Source of the DNA: Pantoea sp. Lij88
GTDB taxonomy: Bacteria > Pseudomonadota > Gammaproteobacteria > Enterobacterales > Enterobacteriaceae
NCBI RefSeq assembly: GCF_030062155.1
Contig: NZ_CP118269.1
Span: 3,844,001-3,908,000, forward strand
Direction of reading: 5' to 3'
DNA: 64,000 bases
Shown here: positions 20,153-29,883 of the stretch, piece by piece
Numbering within the stretch: position 1 is the first letter of the stretch
How the letters are laid out: each line of letters opens with the position of its first letter
Position numbers and translations under genes: made by a program
Notes under the pieces: generated by a model
The model's input: the letters and a program-made list of their open reading frames with translations, nothing else
The model's database searches: none
Told to the model about the DNA's origin: nothing

Positions 20153-21025
20153 ATGCACACAGAAATTATTAATATCTGGCCACACGGTGATGCGCCAGGC
20201 GCCAGCGATTCGCGCGCAGAGCCGCAGATCGTCGATATGGCAAAAGAGTATGAGCCTTACGATCGCGCAGCGACCGGCGTACGTTGCCCGGAGATGGCGA
20301 TCTGGCATCCTGTCGAATCAAACGGGATTACCCTGCTGGTCGCACCGGGCGGTGGCTATCAGCGCGTAATGATCGATCGTGAAGGCAGCGCCCTGGCGAC
20401 CTTCTTTACGTCGATGGGTTACACCCTGGCGGTCATGACCTATCGCCTGCCCTATGACGGGCATCACGAAGGTCCCGACGCGTCGCTGGCCGATGCGCAG
20501 CGCGCAGTTCGCGTCCTGCGCGATCGGGCACAGCGTGGCCTGAACGGTAAATACATTGTGATGATGGGCTTTTCGGCGGGTGGCCACGTGGCGGCCAGTC
20601 TGGGAACGCGCTTCGCTGAGAAACTCTATCCGGTACAGGATGGCGCAGAGAACTTCTCGCCGCGTCCGGATGCGATGGTACTGGTCTATCCGCTGATCAG
20701 CATGCGTGACGGCATCGCTCATGAAGGTGCCAGAACCCGCCTGCTGGGCGCCTGGCCGGATCAGAAAACCATTGAAGCTTATTCAATGGAAACCCGGGTT
20801 CATCCGCTGGTGCCGCCGACGCTGTTAATCCACGCGGCCGACGATGATGATGTCTCCGTGAATCACAGCATGGCGTTTTTCGGCGCGCTGCGTGAGCATA
20901 AGGTCCCGGCAGAGGTGCATTTCTATCAGAAAGGCGGGCACGGATTTGGTATCCGTGGCGTGGCAGATTTGCCCCTCGCCAGCTGGCCGATGTTAGTGAC
21001 CGAGTGGCTCAGGGCAAAAACCTGA
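20153..21025 (+). CDS. Alpha/beta hydrolase, acetyl-esterase/xylan-esterase-like
   Basis: A 290-residue alpha/beta hydrolase with no signal peptide, so probably cytosolic. The oxyanion region is LLVAPGGGYQRVM. The nucleophile elbow is MMGFSAGGHVAAS (GxSxG, with Ser near residue 142). The acid is in IHAADDDDVSVNHS and the catalytic His in KGGHGFGI. This pattern is that of the acetylesterase/BD-FAE-like group, which deacetylates sugars or plant polysaccharide fragments; I cannot name the substrate. It has its own upstream region and stops 2 bases before the convergent yhjJ stop. It is absent between kdgK and yhjJ in E. coli, so it is an addition here. Confidence 0.75.
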   Translation: MHTEIINIWPHGDAPGASDSRAEPQIVDMAKEYEPYDRAATGVRCPEMAIWHPVESNGITLLVAPGGGYQRVMIDREGSALATFFTSMGYTLAVMTYRLPYDGHHEGPDASLADAQRAVRVLRDRAQRGLNGKYIVMMGFSAGGHVAASLGTRFAEKLYPVQDGAENFSPRPDAMVLVYPLISMRDGIAHEGARTRLLGAWPDQKTIEAYSMETRVHPLVPPTLLIHAADDDDVSVNHSMAFFGALREHKVPAEVHFYQKGGHGFGIRGVADLPLASWPMLVTEWLRAKT

Positions 21026-21027
21026 CA

Positions 21028-22518
21028 TTACGCGGCTGGCGGAACGTCTTTGACGTTGCTATCCGGCGGACTGGCTTCATTGCTGGTCGCCGGTGCCGCT
21101 GGCGGTGACATCACTTTATCCCAGCTGTTTTGCAGGCTCTTTACGTTGGTTTCCGCTTCGCCTTCCGGCTGGATCAGAACCATCATCAGTTCCTGCGTCA
21201 GCTGCTGACGCAGCTCCTGGTTCAGCTGTTCACGGGTCAGGCTGGCCAGGAACGTCTGACGCAGCTTCTGATACTGTTCAGGCGCGATATCGACCACGGC
21301 GTTCTGCTGAGAGCGCAGACGCTGGCTCATCAGCACATCGGTATCGGTGCGGGCATAGGTGGTAAACAGCTTGTTCAGCTCCAGCAGCTTCTGCGCCATC
21401 AGCGCATCAAACTCCTCCTGCGGTATGCCTTTATCACGCACGCTGGCCAGCTCACGCGCCACCAGATTCATATTCTGCGCCAGATTTTCATTGCGCCCGT
21501 CCATGTTGATCGAGCACTGCGCACGCTGATAAAGCACACGGCAATCAAATCCGACCTGAATGCCCTGCGCCTTGCTGTCGCTGAGTGCGCGCTGGACATG
21601 CCAGAACAGCGCTTCACGGGCCAGGTCGCCCTGCCAGTAACGCTGCAGATTCTGGGAGTCACGAATCGGCTGCCACGGCGTATCCCACACCAGCGAGAGA
21701 CGATCCTGCGTCATGTTGCTGCTGACCAGATTCACCGGCTCGTGCGGCAGCGGCGACAGGGTCGGCAGTGGCGCAGGTGTTTCACGTTTGCCGGTTAACG
21801 CCGAGAAGGTTTTGTTGATCTGCTCAGAGAGGTTGCGGCTGTCGACATTGCCTACCACGTAGAGCGTCATCGCATCCGGGGTATACCACTGATGATAAAA
21901 ATCGTTGAGCTGGGTTAAATCGACCGGCGCGCGCGGCTGCGCTGCGGGATCGTGCGCCAGCAGCGCAGAGCCTTTCAGGCGGTAGCGCCACCAGACATCC
22001 TGAGAATCTTTCGGCCAGGTCGCCACCGGATCGGACGCGGCCAGCGCGGTGTTAACCACCTGTTCAGTAATCGCCATATTGCCCGCCGTGGCCGCCAACC
22101 AGTTCAGCGCTTCTTTCAGCAGCTCGGGGCGGTTATTCGGCAGACTCAGATTATATTGGGTGGAATCATAGGAGGTGATGACGGGCGGCAGCGGGTGCTG
22201 AGGATCCATCGCCTGTTGCCATAGCGCGCGCTGCTGATTGTTATCGAGCGCGGTGTTATGCACCATCGCCAGGCGCGGCAGCAGATGACTGAAGCCGGTC
22301 TGTTGCGCACTCTCCACCAGCGAACCGGTATTCACCACCAGCCGCAGTTCAATGCGGTCGCTGGGGCGTTGCGGTGTGGCCAGTAACTGCCAGTTAAATC
22401 CATTATCCAGCTTGCCTTCCTGCCAGGCCGGATCCGGTTGCAGCGTCTCTGCCTGGAGACCAAAGCTGCCTGCCAGCACTAATCCACCAACCAAAAGCCG
22501 AATTCTGGTGCCCTGCAT
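21028..22518 (-). CDS. yhjJ: Periplasmic M16-peptidase-like protein YhjJ
   Basis: Exported member of the M16 (pitrilysin) family, 496 residues against 498 in E. coli. A signal peptide (IRLLVGGLVLAGSFGLQAE) leads into LQPDPAWQEGKLDNGFNWQLL. The place where active M16 enzymes have HxxEH reads GFSHLLPRLA: His is kept but the Glu-His pair is gone, so it is probably not a zinc protease. The second half (TPDAMTLYVVGNVD) is the usual M16 repeat. E. coli YhjJ shows the same loss. The function is unknown. Confidence 0.88.
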   Translation of the reverse strand: MQGTRIRLLVGGLVLAGSFGLQAETLQPDPAWQEGKLDNGFNWQLLATPQRPSDRIELRLVVNTGSLVESAQQTGFSHLLPRLAMVHNTALDNNQQRALWQQAMDPQHPLPPVITSYDSTQYNLSLPNNRPELLKEALNWLAATAGNMAITEQVVNTALAASDPVATWPKDSQDVWWRYRLKGSALLAHDPAAQPRAPVDLTQLNDFYHQWYTPDAMTLYVVGNVDSRNLSEQINKTFSALTGKRETPAPLPTLSPLPHEPVNLVSSNMTQDRLSLVWDTPWQPIRDSQNLQRYWQGDLAREALFWHVQRALSDSKAQGIQVGFDCRVLYQRAQCSINMDGRNENLAQNMNLVARELASVRDKGIPQEEFDALMAQKLLELNKLFTTYARTDTDVLMSQRLRSQQNAVVDIAPEQYQKLRQTFLASLTREQLNQELRQQLTQELMMVLIQPEGEAETNVKSLQNSWDKVMSPPAAPATSNEASPPDSNVKDVPPAA

Positions 22519-22700
22519 GTGAACCCCTACTCAAATAATTCAAATATCGTTATCACTGGCGCATATTGCCGCTGTTATTAACGAATCGGCTGGCGCCGAA
22601 TCGCGCTGTTATCCAACAACAAAGTGTTTGACCACAGGAAGCGCAGGATGTCGCGTAACGAAGTGAAAAACGTCAAAAAAAACAAGTGGGGTTTATTATG

Positions 22701-22739
22701 CAAATGCCCGCTGTCAGGGCAAGCGACAGCGGGCATTTG
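22701..22739 (-). terminator. Long perfect hairpin after dctA
   Basis: Perfect 15-bp arms (CAAATGCCCGCTGTC and its complement) around a 9-base loop, 25 bases beyond the dctA stop. The run after it on the minus strand (CATAATAAA) is not a clear T-tract, so it may protect the 3' end as much as terminate. Confidence 0.6.
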
Positions 22740-22764
22740 TGGGGATTTAAGTGAAATTCAATGA

Positions 22765-24054
22765 TTAAATTGAAGATTCAGACGCTTTATTCTCCTTATT
22801 CCGGCCTGCCAGCGTGTCGGTCAGCTGTTTATGATCCAGCTGGTCGACCCACTTCGCCACCACCACGGTCGCCACACCGTTACCAATCAGGTTGGTCAGC
22901 GCACGGGCTTCGGACATAAAGCGGTCAATACCGAGAATCAGCGCCAGACCCGCCACCGGCAGATGTCCCACCGCAGAGAGCGTCGCCGCCAGCACGATGA
23001 ATCCGCTTCCGGTTACCCCCGCCGCACCCTTGGAAGAGAGCAGCAGCACCACCAGCAGCGTAATCTGATGGAAGATATCCATGTGGGCATTGGTCGCCTG
23101 AGCGATAAATACGGCCGCCATGGTCAGGTAAATCGAGGTGCCGTCCAGGTTAAAGGAGTAGCCAGTAGGAATCACCAGCCCGACCACCGATTTCTTACAG
23201 CCCAGCTTCTCCATCTTATCCAGCATGCGCGGCAGCGCAGACTCGGAAGAGGAGGTCCCCAGCACAATCAGCAGCTCTTCTTTGATATAGGCGATGAACT
23301 TAAAGATGCTGAATCCGGCGAACAGACGGGCAATCAGTCCCAGCACAATCACCACAAACAGAATACAGGTGATGTAGAAGCAGATGATCAGCTGGCCGAG
23401 CTGCACCAGTGAACCCACGCCATATTTACCGATAGTGAAGGCCATCGCGCCAAATGCCCCTATCGGTGCCAGACGCATGATCATGTTGATGATGCCGAAA
23501 ATCACTTTTGAGAAATTTTCAATCACGTTGAAAATCAGCGTGCCGGTGTTACCCAGACGATGCAGGGCAAAACCAAACAGAATGGCAAACAGCAGTACCT
23601 GCAGAATGTTGCCGCTGGCAAAGGCGCCAATCACGCTGTTGGGGATAATATCCAGCAGGAAAGCGACGACACCCTGTTGCTCGGCCTGCTGGGCATACAT
23701 CGCCACCGCTTTGGCATCCAGCGTAGCAGGATCAACGTTCATCCCGGCACCTGGCTGCACCACGTTCACCACGATCAGGCCGATAAGCAGCGCGATGGTG
23801 CTGACAATTTCAAAATAGAGCAGCGCAACCGCGCCGGTCCGTCCTACCGCTTTCATGCTTTCCATGCCAGCGATGCCGGTCACCACGGTACAGAAAATAA
23901 CCGGGGCGATAATCATCTTGATTAACTTAACAAAGGCATCTCCCAGAGGCTTCATCTGGGTCCCTAACTCCGGGTAAAAATGGCCTAATAAAACGCCGAT
24001 GCCAATCGCCATCAGCACCTGGAAATAAAGGCTTTTAAAAAGTGAGGTTTTCAT
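22765..24054 (-). CDS. dctA: C4-dicarboxylate transporter DctA
   Basis: Proton/sodium-coupled inner-membrane importer of succinate, fumarate, malate and aspartate (DAACS family). The 429 residues (428 in E. coli) contain the two re-entrant hairpin signatures, [13 protein letters not shown] and [16 protein letters not shown]. Eight or so membrane helices follow the known topology, starting [22 protein letters not shown]. The charged tail [11 protein letters not shown] is cytosolic. It forms a single-gene unit with hairpins on both sides. Confidence 0.95.
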   Translation of the reverse strand: MKTSLFKSLYFQVLMAIGIGVLLGHFYPELGTQMKPLGDAFVKLIKMIIAPVIFCTVVTGIAGMESMKAVGRTGAVALLYFEIVSTIALLIGLIVVNVVQPGAGMNVDPATLDAKAVAMYAQQAEQQGVVAFLLDIIPNSVIGAFASGNILQVLLFAILFGFALHRLGNTGTLIFNVIENFSKVIFGIINMIMRLAPIGAFGAMAFTIGKYGVGSLVQLGQLIICFYITCILFVVIVLGLIARLFAGFSIFKFIAYIKEELLIVLGTSSSESALPRMLDKMEKLGCKKSVVGLVIPTGYSFNLDGTSIYLTMAAVFIAQATNAHMDIFHQITLLVVLLLSSKGAAGVTGSGFIVLAATLSAVGHLPVAGLALILGIDRFMSEARALTNLIGNGVATVVVAKWVDQLDHKQLTDTLAGRNKENKASESSI

Positions 24055-24279
24055 AAACAGGTGTCCACTAACGCCGTGAGGTGATGTTGTCGGATTCGTT
24101 ATTGTGACTGTCAGGCAACAGAGGTGGCGCCTGACAGTAACCCGAAAATAACACTCTGTTTACGTGATTAATACAGGGTGACAAACGCCCAGGAAACCCT
24201 GGGATCGTAATTCTGAACTGAAACGCTTCAGCAAGGGGTTTTGTAACTAAAATTCTCGCAAAATCAATGAATCAGGCAA
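24055..24279. other. dctA upstream region with two hairpins
   Basis: A 10-bp perfect inverted repeat ACTGTCAGGC/GCCTGACAGT (24107-24116 and 24129-24138), then CCCAGG/CCTGGG (near 24190-24205). The first could be an operator or an RNA hairpin in the dctA leader. The second lies nearer the pdeK stop and could mark its 3' end. No clear CRP box was found, although dctA is CRP-dependent in E. coli. Confidence 0.35.
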
Positions 24280-26286
24280 TTATTGCGGCAGTGAGGAGTT
24301 TTCAATCCACGCCTGATTAAATCGGGCCAGAGGCAGGGCTTCAGCGTAGAGATAGCCCTGTCCGATAGCGATACCGCGCGCCAGCAGCCAGTCGCGCTGC
24401 TCGGCGGTTTCCACACCTTCGGCAATCACTTCAAGGTGGATAATCTCGGCGATAGCCGCCACGATACGGACCATCGTGTCGTCATGCGGCAGCGCCGCCA
24501 CGAAGCTGCGATCCATCTTCAGCTTGTTTACCGGCAACGCTTTCAGCTGATGCAGATAGTTCAGGTTGGAGTAGCCCATGCCAAAATCATCCAGCGCCAC
24601 GGCGACGCCGGTCTGCTGCAACAGTCGCAGCATCGACATCGCCTGTTCTGCATCTTCAAGCTGCGCGGTCTCTGTCACTTCCAGCACCAGCGTGTCGGGT
24701 GCGATGCGGTGGCGCGTCAGCAGAGCCTGCAGATGCGAGACCACGCCGGTGTCGCGCAGTTGCACAGCGGAAATATTCACACTCAGCGGCAGCATAATAC
24801 CCTGTCGCTGCCAGCCTGCCAGAATGCGGCACGCCTCTTCAAACACCCAGCGGCCAATCGCGCTGATCACGCCAATCTCTTCGGCGCTGGCAATGAACTC
24901 TTCGGTCAGACCGTAACTGCCATCTGGCTGGCGCATCCGCAGCAGCGCTTCCGCGCCGGTTAACGCGCCGGTGCGCATATCGACCTGCGGTTGCAGATAG
25001 AGGGCGAACTGCTCATCGTGCAGCCCCTGCAGAATGTCATGCTCCTGTGTCAGACGCTTCTGCGCGCGCTCGGTCAGCGCGGCGTCAAAGAACAGGATCT
25101 GATTTTTGCCCTGATGGCGGGCCGACATCATCGCCGAGGTCGCGCGGTCAAGCAGCTCATTCGCGCTCAGCGGCTTATCGTCGCGCAGCGCCAGACCGAT
25201 GCTGAGGTTAGGACGCAGCTGCAGCTGATGCAGATTAACCGGCTGATTCAGGCGAATCATCAGGTTGCGGGCCAGACGCAGCGCGCGGAACGGATTACTG
25301 GCGCGCTTCATTAACAGAACAAAATCGCTGACCCCGGTCTGGGCCAGCAGAGTATGGTCATCCAGGGTATGACGGATCTTCTCCACCAGCGTCAGCATCA
25401 GCGTATCGCGCTGCTCATCGCTCAGTACGCCGTTGGCTTCCTGCAACGTTTCAACGCGGATCACCATCAGACCCAGTGGCTGCTCAGGGTGACACATGAA
25501 CTGTTCGACCAGCGCCAGAAACAGGGTGCGATTGGGCAGATCGGTAACGGGAAAATGGGTAGTCAGCCGGCTCATCTCGTCATGTATCGACTCCAGCACC
25601 TGCTGATTACGGTTGTAGCTGCGGACCAGCATGCCGATTTCGTCATCGCGGTGGTTCGGCGGCAGCGACAGCTTATGCGTCAGAATCGACGGCGGCGGCA
25701 GCTCCTGCAGCTCGCGCGAAAGATTGCGCAGCGGATGCACCACCAGCCGATTGATGCACCAGCTGATCGCCACAGAGAGGATCAGCGCCAGCAGCAGATA
25801 GGTGATGATCATGGTCGAGAGCGTGCTGAGGATAAACTGGTAGACGCGCGTCGAGTTAGCCTGCAACACCAGATAGGCCAGCGGCTTCGGCATCCCGGTA
25901 TTTTCGACCGAATAGAGCGGCAGGGTAATCTGCACCGGCAGCTCAAACAGGCGGGCGACCAGACGCGGCACAGGTTTTTCCACCTCGAAGTCGGCATGCA
26001 GTGCCTGGAACGCATTCGGCAGCACCACATCGGCGCGCGATAAAATACCGGCCGGTTTCAGGGAGTGAAGAATGCGTTCGGCCTGCGGAATATCGGCGCG
26101 CAGCACCGCTTCCGACAGCGGCTGACGGACGGTATGCGCGATATTCTCCATCTGCTGGGCGTAGTCAATCCTGCGCTGCTGCACAAAATGAAACAGTTGG
26201 ATGACGATAAAGATACTGATGGTGATAACCGCAACCAGCGAAACTGTCGCCATCTGCTTTATCGTAAGTGACCGGCTTACGCGCAA
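24280..26286 (-). CDS. pdeK: c-di-GMP phosphodiesterase PdeK (YhjK), HAMP-GGDEF-EAL
   Basis: Inner-membrane sensor of about 668 residues: helix (TVSLVAVITISIFIVIQLFHFV), periplasmic domain, second helix (MIITYLLLALILSVAISWCI), HAMP linker, degenerate GGDEF, EAL. The GGDEF site reads TGVSDF, so cyclase activity is unlikely. The EAL domain keeps AEALLRM, SVNISAVQL, LEVTET, ALDDFGMGYSN and VIAEGVETAEQ, so it should hydrolyse c-di-GMP. I place the start at TTG 26286 (LRVSRSLTIKQM), which aligns with the E. coli start (MRVSRSLTIKQM) and has AGGAGAG upstream; an ATG at 26334 adds 16 residues without support. It lies next to bcs, as in E. coli. Confidence 0.88.
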   Translation of the reverse strand: MRVSRSLTIKQMATVSLVAVITISIFIVIQLFHFVQQRRIDYAQQMENIAHTVRQPLSEAVLRADIPQAERILHSLKPAGILSRADVVLPNAFQALHADFEVEKPVPRLVARLFELPVQITLPLYSVENTGMPKPLAYLVLQANSTRVYQFILSTLSTMIITYLLLALILSVAISWCINRLVVHPLRNLSRELQELPPPSILTHKLSLPPNHRDDEIGMLVRSYNRNQQVLESIHDEMSRLTTHFPVTDLPNRTLFLALVEQFMCHPEQPLGLMVIRVETLQEANGVLSDEQRDTLMLTLVEKIRHTLDDHTLLAQTGVSDFVLLMKRASNPFRALRLARNLMIRLNQPVNLHQLQLRPNLSIGLALRDDKPLSANELLDRATSAMMSARHQGKNQILFFDAALTERAQKRLTQEHDILQGLHDEQFALYLQPQVDMRTGALTGAEALLRMRQPDGSYGLTEEFIASAEEIGVISAIGRWVFEEACRILAGWQRQGIMLPLSVNISAVQLRDTGVVSHLQALLTRHRIAPDTLVLEVTETAQLEDAEQAMSMLRLLQQTGVAVALDDFGMGYSNLNYLHQLKALPVNKLKMDRSFVAALPHDDTMVRIVAAIAEIIHLEVIAEGVETAEQRDWLLARGIAIGQGYLYAEALPLARFNQAWIENSSLPQ

Positions 26287-26403
26287 AAAATTCTCTCCTG
26301 ACGATGAAAAAAGCCCAGATAGCAGACAGTACAATGGTCGCCAGTATATCCCATAAACTGACTTTTTTACCGTCTGAAAAGTCCGGCTTTTTCCCGGTCA
26401 GGA

Positions 26404-29400
26404 TTATTTAAAATCCGCGTAAGGGCTTAGCGGCTGTGGCGGCATATCCAGATCCCCTTCCCAGCCTCCGGCCGCATAGCGCACATAGAGCAGACCGTGG
26501 CTCGGAGTGTAATCCTTTGCCTGCTGAATATCGACTCCCGCCCCGATAAACCAGCTGGACGTCAGCCGTCGCTCAATCACCGCCTGCAGCGTGTAGCCCG
26601 TGCCACCGCCTGAGCTGCTGGCGGAAGAGGGATTACTGGCAAGCGTGAAGCCCGGATTGACCGGATAGCGCTGCTGCGCATCGGTTTTCGAATGCGACCA
26701 GGAGACAGAGCCGCCCAGATCAAACGACCAGTTCTCCGTGCGCTGCCGCCAGGTGACCGGCACGGAGAAGGAAAGATACTGCTGCGGGCTGTAGTAGCCG
26801 CCCTGGCCGAAGGTGTAATCGCTGAGATCCTTCTGATAGTGCCAGAGCATGCTGTTCAGCCCGATGGTCGCACGGCGATTATCGGTGTTGATCAGCTTGT
26901 AGTAATAGCCGCCCATCAGGCGCTCGCGGCTGTTATCCGCAACGTTTTCACCGGTGATCTGATGCGCACTGATGTCGCCCCAGACGCCATGCGCGCCGCC
27001 CTGATCGTAACTCAGTCCGATGCTGCCGCCCGTTGCCACCACGCCGCCCCAGCGTTTGCCACCGTTGACGGCAGGATCGCGCGTCCCGGCATAGGAGAGC
27101 AGCGAACTGGCAATCGGCCTGCGTGAGGCAGTCAGTGTGACGCCGAGCTGCTTCACATCGGTTTTCCAGCTCACCCCGCCGGTCCAGTTAGTCACTTCAA
27201 ATCCCAGCGGCGTGGTGCCGAGATCGGCCGACCAGACAGCGTTATGCCAGCCAGCGGCCAGCGCCGTTCCCCTGTCGCGCTGGTGGGTCTGGCGACTGCA
27301 GCCGCCGGAATTCGCATCATCGCAGCTGCCAAACAACGCGTCGAAGCTGCCGTTTCGGGTGGTAAAGCTCCCTGCAGAGACGTCCACCTGGTCGAGGCGG
27401 AAAAAGCCCCGGCCATCGGCAAACGGATGTTCCGCCTGCAGCATGGTGGTGTGCGCCGTAAAATCAGAGATGCCACCGGTGCCGCTGTTACGTGAATAGT
27501 CCTCCTGCACCGTCAGCGTGGTCTGCTGCTGACGATAGAGATCGGCCGTGTCGCTGCGCAGGCTGCGCTTCAGCCAGTCATCCTGGGGATCGTTGCGGGT
27601 GGCGTGGCTGATGTTGCCACTGCTCCCGATACCGCTGGCCGTCATCGCCTGGCGATAGTCGGCCAGCGCCTGTTCAGGCTGCTGCTGCGCACGCTCCAGC
27701 CGGGCTGCATCACGAAACACCAGCGCCTTATCCTGCGAAGGCGGCAGCGAGGCGGCGCGCTGTTTCAGATCGGTAAACAGCACCGCAGCTCGCGTGGTCT
27801 CACCCACCGCCTGCCACGCCAGCGCAGCACGGCGATCCGCATTGACACTCGCCTGCACCGGCGGCTGTTGCTTAAGCGCCTGCCGGGCTTCGCTGTTGCG
27901 CTGCAGGGCAATCAGCGCTTCGATTCGTCCCAGCCCCGCATCGCCATTTTCCAGCTCGCGCGACAGCACCTGCTGATAGCCCGTCAGCGCTGGCTGCGCG
28001 TCACCGCGTGCCAGTGCCCAGTCGGCCAGCGTCAGGTCGCGTCGGCTGGAAACCGGCTGCTGCTCAAGCAGCGTTATTGCTGCGGGCTCCTGCCCGGCGG
28101 CGCGCAGCGCCTCAGCCTGGGCAAAGATCTGATTCTGCTGCAGACGGTCAGCCAGCTGGCGCATATCGCTGCTCCACTGCGCATCGGGCAGGCGCTGCAG
28201 CGTAGCCAGCGCCTCGCTGTCGTTATCGTTGCCCGAGAACCAGAGCGCGGTCGCGTACAGGGCGGTGGCGTCCTGCGGATGCTGCTGCGCCACCGCGCGC
28301 ATCACTGCCTCCGCCTGCGGCTCTGCCCCGCTGTTACGCAGTGCGCCAGCCAGCCGGTAACTGAGCCAGACGTCATCCGGCGTCAGCGCCAGCGCCTGGC
28401 GATATTTCTCTGCGGCCTGCGACCAGCGAGCCTGTTGCGCCAGCGCATCCGCTTCCGCGCGCAGACTGTCGCTGCGCAGCGTCCGGATCGTGTCGGCCAG
28501 GGCACGCTGCTGCCCGGCGGGTAAGGTATTAATAAATTCCAGCTCGCGGGCGGGCGACACCGCCTGATAAAGCCCCGCCAGCCGACGCACTGCGGTGATA
28601 TTGGTGCCATCCAGCCGTCGCGCGCGCTGCCAGAATTGTTCAGCGCCCGCCGTATCTTTGCGCGCCATCGCCACATCCCCCAGGCCAATCAGGGCATAGC
28701 TGTCGCTGCTGTCTAACGTTTGCGCCGCGCGATAGTGCTGTCCGGCGCCCTCAACATCGTGCTGCGCCAGTGCTTTATCGCCCTGCTCAATTTCCAGCCA
28801 GTAGCGATTGCTCTGCAACAGCGACTGCCATTTGCCGATCAGCGTACTCTGCTGACCCGCGTTGATGGCACGTTCCAGCCAGAGAATGGCGGCATCACGA
28901 TGGCCCGCGCGGGCCTGGGTCTGGCCCATTGCCCCCATTAATTCGGCATCATCGGGATTCGCTTTCAGCGCCCGGTTCAGGGTCGCCATCGCGTTATTCA
29001 CATTACCTGCATCGACCAGCGCCAGCGCCCGCATCCGTTCGCGATAAGCAGGATCGGCCAGCGTCGTCTGCTGCTTCGAAAGTGCCTCCACGCCCTGCTG
29101 ATGCGCATCGCCCTCGGTGAAGACGGCGAGATACGCTTTCAGCTGCGCCACGCTGCTGTCGCTGACCGGTTGATCGTTGATCTGCTTCAGCCAGAGATCA
29201 GCCGCGGCATCACGTCCGCCGCCGCTCTCCGCCAGCCGCTTCAGCTGGGCTATCGCCTGCGCTGACTGCTGCCGGGCAAATGCCATGCGGGCAATCTGCA
29301 ATCCGACGCCAACGTTGCCGGGATAGCGCTGCTCCAGCGCCTGAAGCTGCTGCCAGACGACATCTTCCTGACCAGGAAGGCGCGCCAGCAGCCGCCAGTA

Positions 29401-29883
29401 CTCCAGGGCGATGTTGGGATCGGGGAACACACCGTTAAACAGCGCATCGTACGCACTTTTCGCCTCCGCCAGACGGCCTGAGGTGGCAAGCAGACGCGCC
29501 TGCTGCAGTTGCTGTCGCCCCTCTGGCGACATCATGCGCAGGCCTGCGGCAGACTCACGCGCCGCCGCCGAGCCGGGCGCAAGCTGGTTGAGCTGATCCA
29601 GCAGTTTCTGTGCCGCAGTGATATCGCCCTGATGCAGCGCCAGTCGCAGACGTGCCGCCAGCACCTGGGGATTATCCGGGTCCATCTTCTCCAGCCGGTA
29701 AAGCGACTGCTGCACCAACTCATACTTATTGGTGGATTCGCCGATGCGCACCTGGGTCAGCAGCCACTCAACCGGTGAGACCTGCGGCCCGGCGACAGGC
29801 GCAGCCTGCACCGGCAGCGCTCCCAGTACGCCGATCAGGACACCTGCCCGCAGCAGAGGTCGCTTATTCATCTTCATCGTCAA
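26404..29883 (-). CDS. bcsC: Cellulose synthase outer-membrane/TPR subunit BcsC (type II operon)
   Basis: Periplasmic TPR scaffold plus outer-membrane beta-barrel that exports the glucan chain. The 1159 residues (1157 in E. coli) have a signal peptide (LLRAGVLIGVLGALPVQA). A long array of TPR-like helices follows to about residue 780 (for example NPQVLAARLRLALHQGD and WQRARRLDGTNITAVRRLAGLY). The C-terminal barrel has GGYYSPQQYLSFSVPVTW and the end SPYADFK. The first of three close Met codons overlaps bcsB by 20 bases; MNKRPLL at 29871 is an alternative. Last gene of the first operon. Confidence 0.94.
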   Translation of the reverse strand: MTMKMNKRPLLRAGVLIGVLGALPVQAAPVAGPQVSPVEWLLTQVRIGESTNKYELVQQSLYRLEKMDPDNPQVLAARLRLALHQGDITAAQKLLDQLNQLAPGSAAARESAAGLRMMSPEGRQQLQQARLLATSGRLAEAKSAYDALFNGVFPDPNIALEYWRLLARLPGQEDVVWQQLQALEQRYPGNVGVGLQIARMAFARQQSAQAIAQLKRLAESGGGRDAAADLWLKQINDQPVSDSSVAQLKAYLAVFTEGDAHQQGVEALSKQQTTLADPAYRERMRALALVDAGNVNNAMATLNRALKANPDDAELMGAMGQTQARAGHRDAAILWLERAINAGQQSTLIGKWQSLLQSNRYWLEIEQGDKALAQHDVEGAGQHYRAAQTLDSSDSYALIGLGDVAMARKDTAGAEQFWQRARRLDGTNITAVRRLAGLYQAVSPARELEFINTLPAGQQRALADTIRTLRSDSLRAEADALAQQARWSQAAEKYRQALALTPDDVWLSYRLAGALRNSGAEPQAEAVMRAVAQQHPQDATALYATALWFSGNDNDSEALATLQRLPDAQWSSDMRQLADRLQQNQIFAQAEALRAAGQEPAAITLLEQQPVSSRRDLTLADWALARGDAQPALTGYQQVLSRELENGDAGLGRIEALIALQRNSEARQALKQQPPVQASVNADRRAALAWQAVGETTRAAVLFTDLKQRAASLPPSQDKALVFRDAARLERAQQQPEQALADYRQAMTASGIGSSGNISHATRNDPQDDWLKRSLRSDTADLYRQQQTTLTVQEDYSRNSGTGGISDFTAHTTMLQAEHPFADGRGFFRLDQVDVSAGSFTTRNGSFDALFGSCDDANSGGCSRQTHQRDRGTALAAGWHNAVWSADLGTTPLGFEVTNWTGGVSWKTDVKQLGVTLTASRRPIASSLLSYAGTRDPAVNGGKRWGGVVATGGSIGLSYDQGGAHGVWGDISAHQITGENVADNSRERLMGGYYYKLINTDNRRATIGLNSMLWHYQKDLSDYTFGQGGYYSPQQYLSFSVPVTWRQRTENWSFDLGGSVSWSHSKTDAQQRYPVNPGFTLASNPSSASSSGGGTGYTLQAVIERRLTSSWFIGAGVDIQQAKDYTPSHGLLYVRYAAGGWEGDLDMPPQPLSPYADFK

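Noticed and set aside
22648..22764. A 38-codon frame (MSRNEVKNVKKNKWGLL...) between yhjJ and dctA on the plus strand
   Set aside because: It runs straight through the long hairpin after dctA and lies antisense to the dctA 3' end. The apparent family look comes from the hairpin sequence, and the ribosome-binding site is poor.
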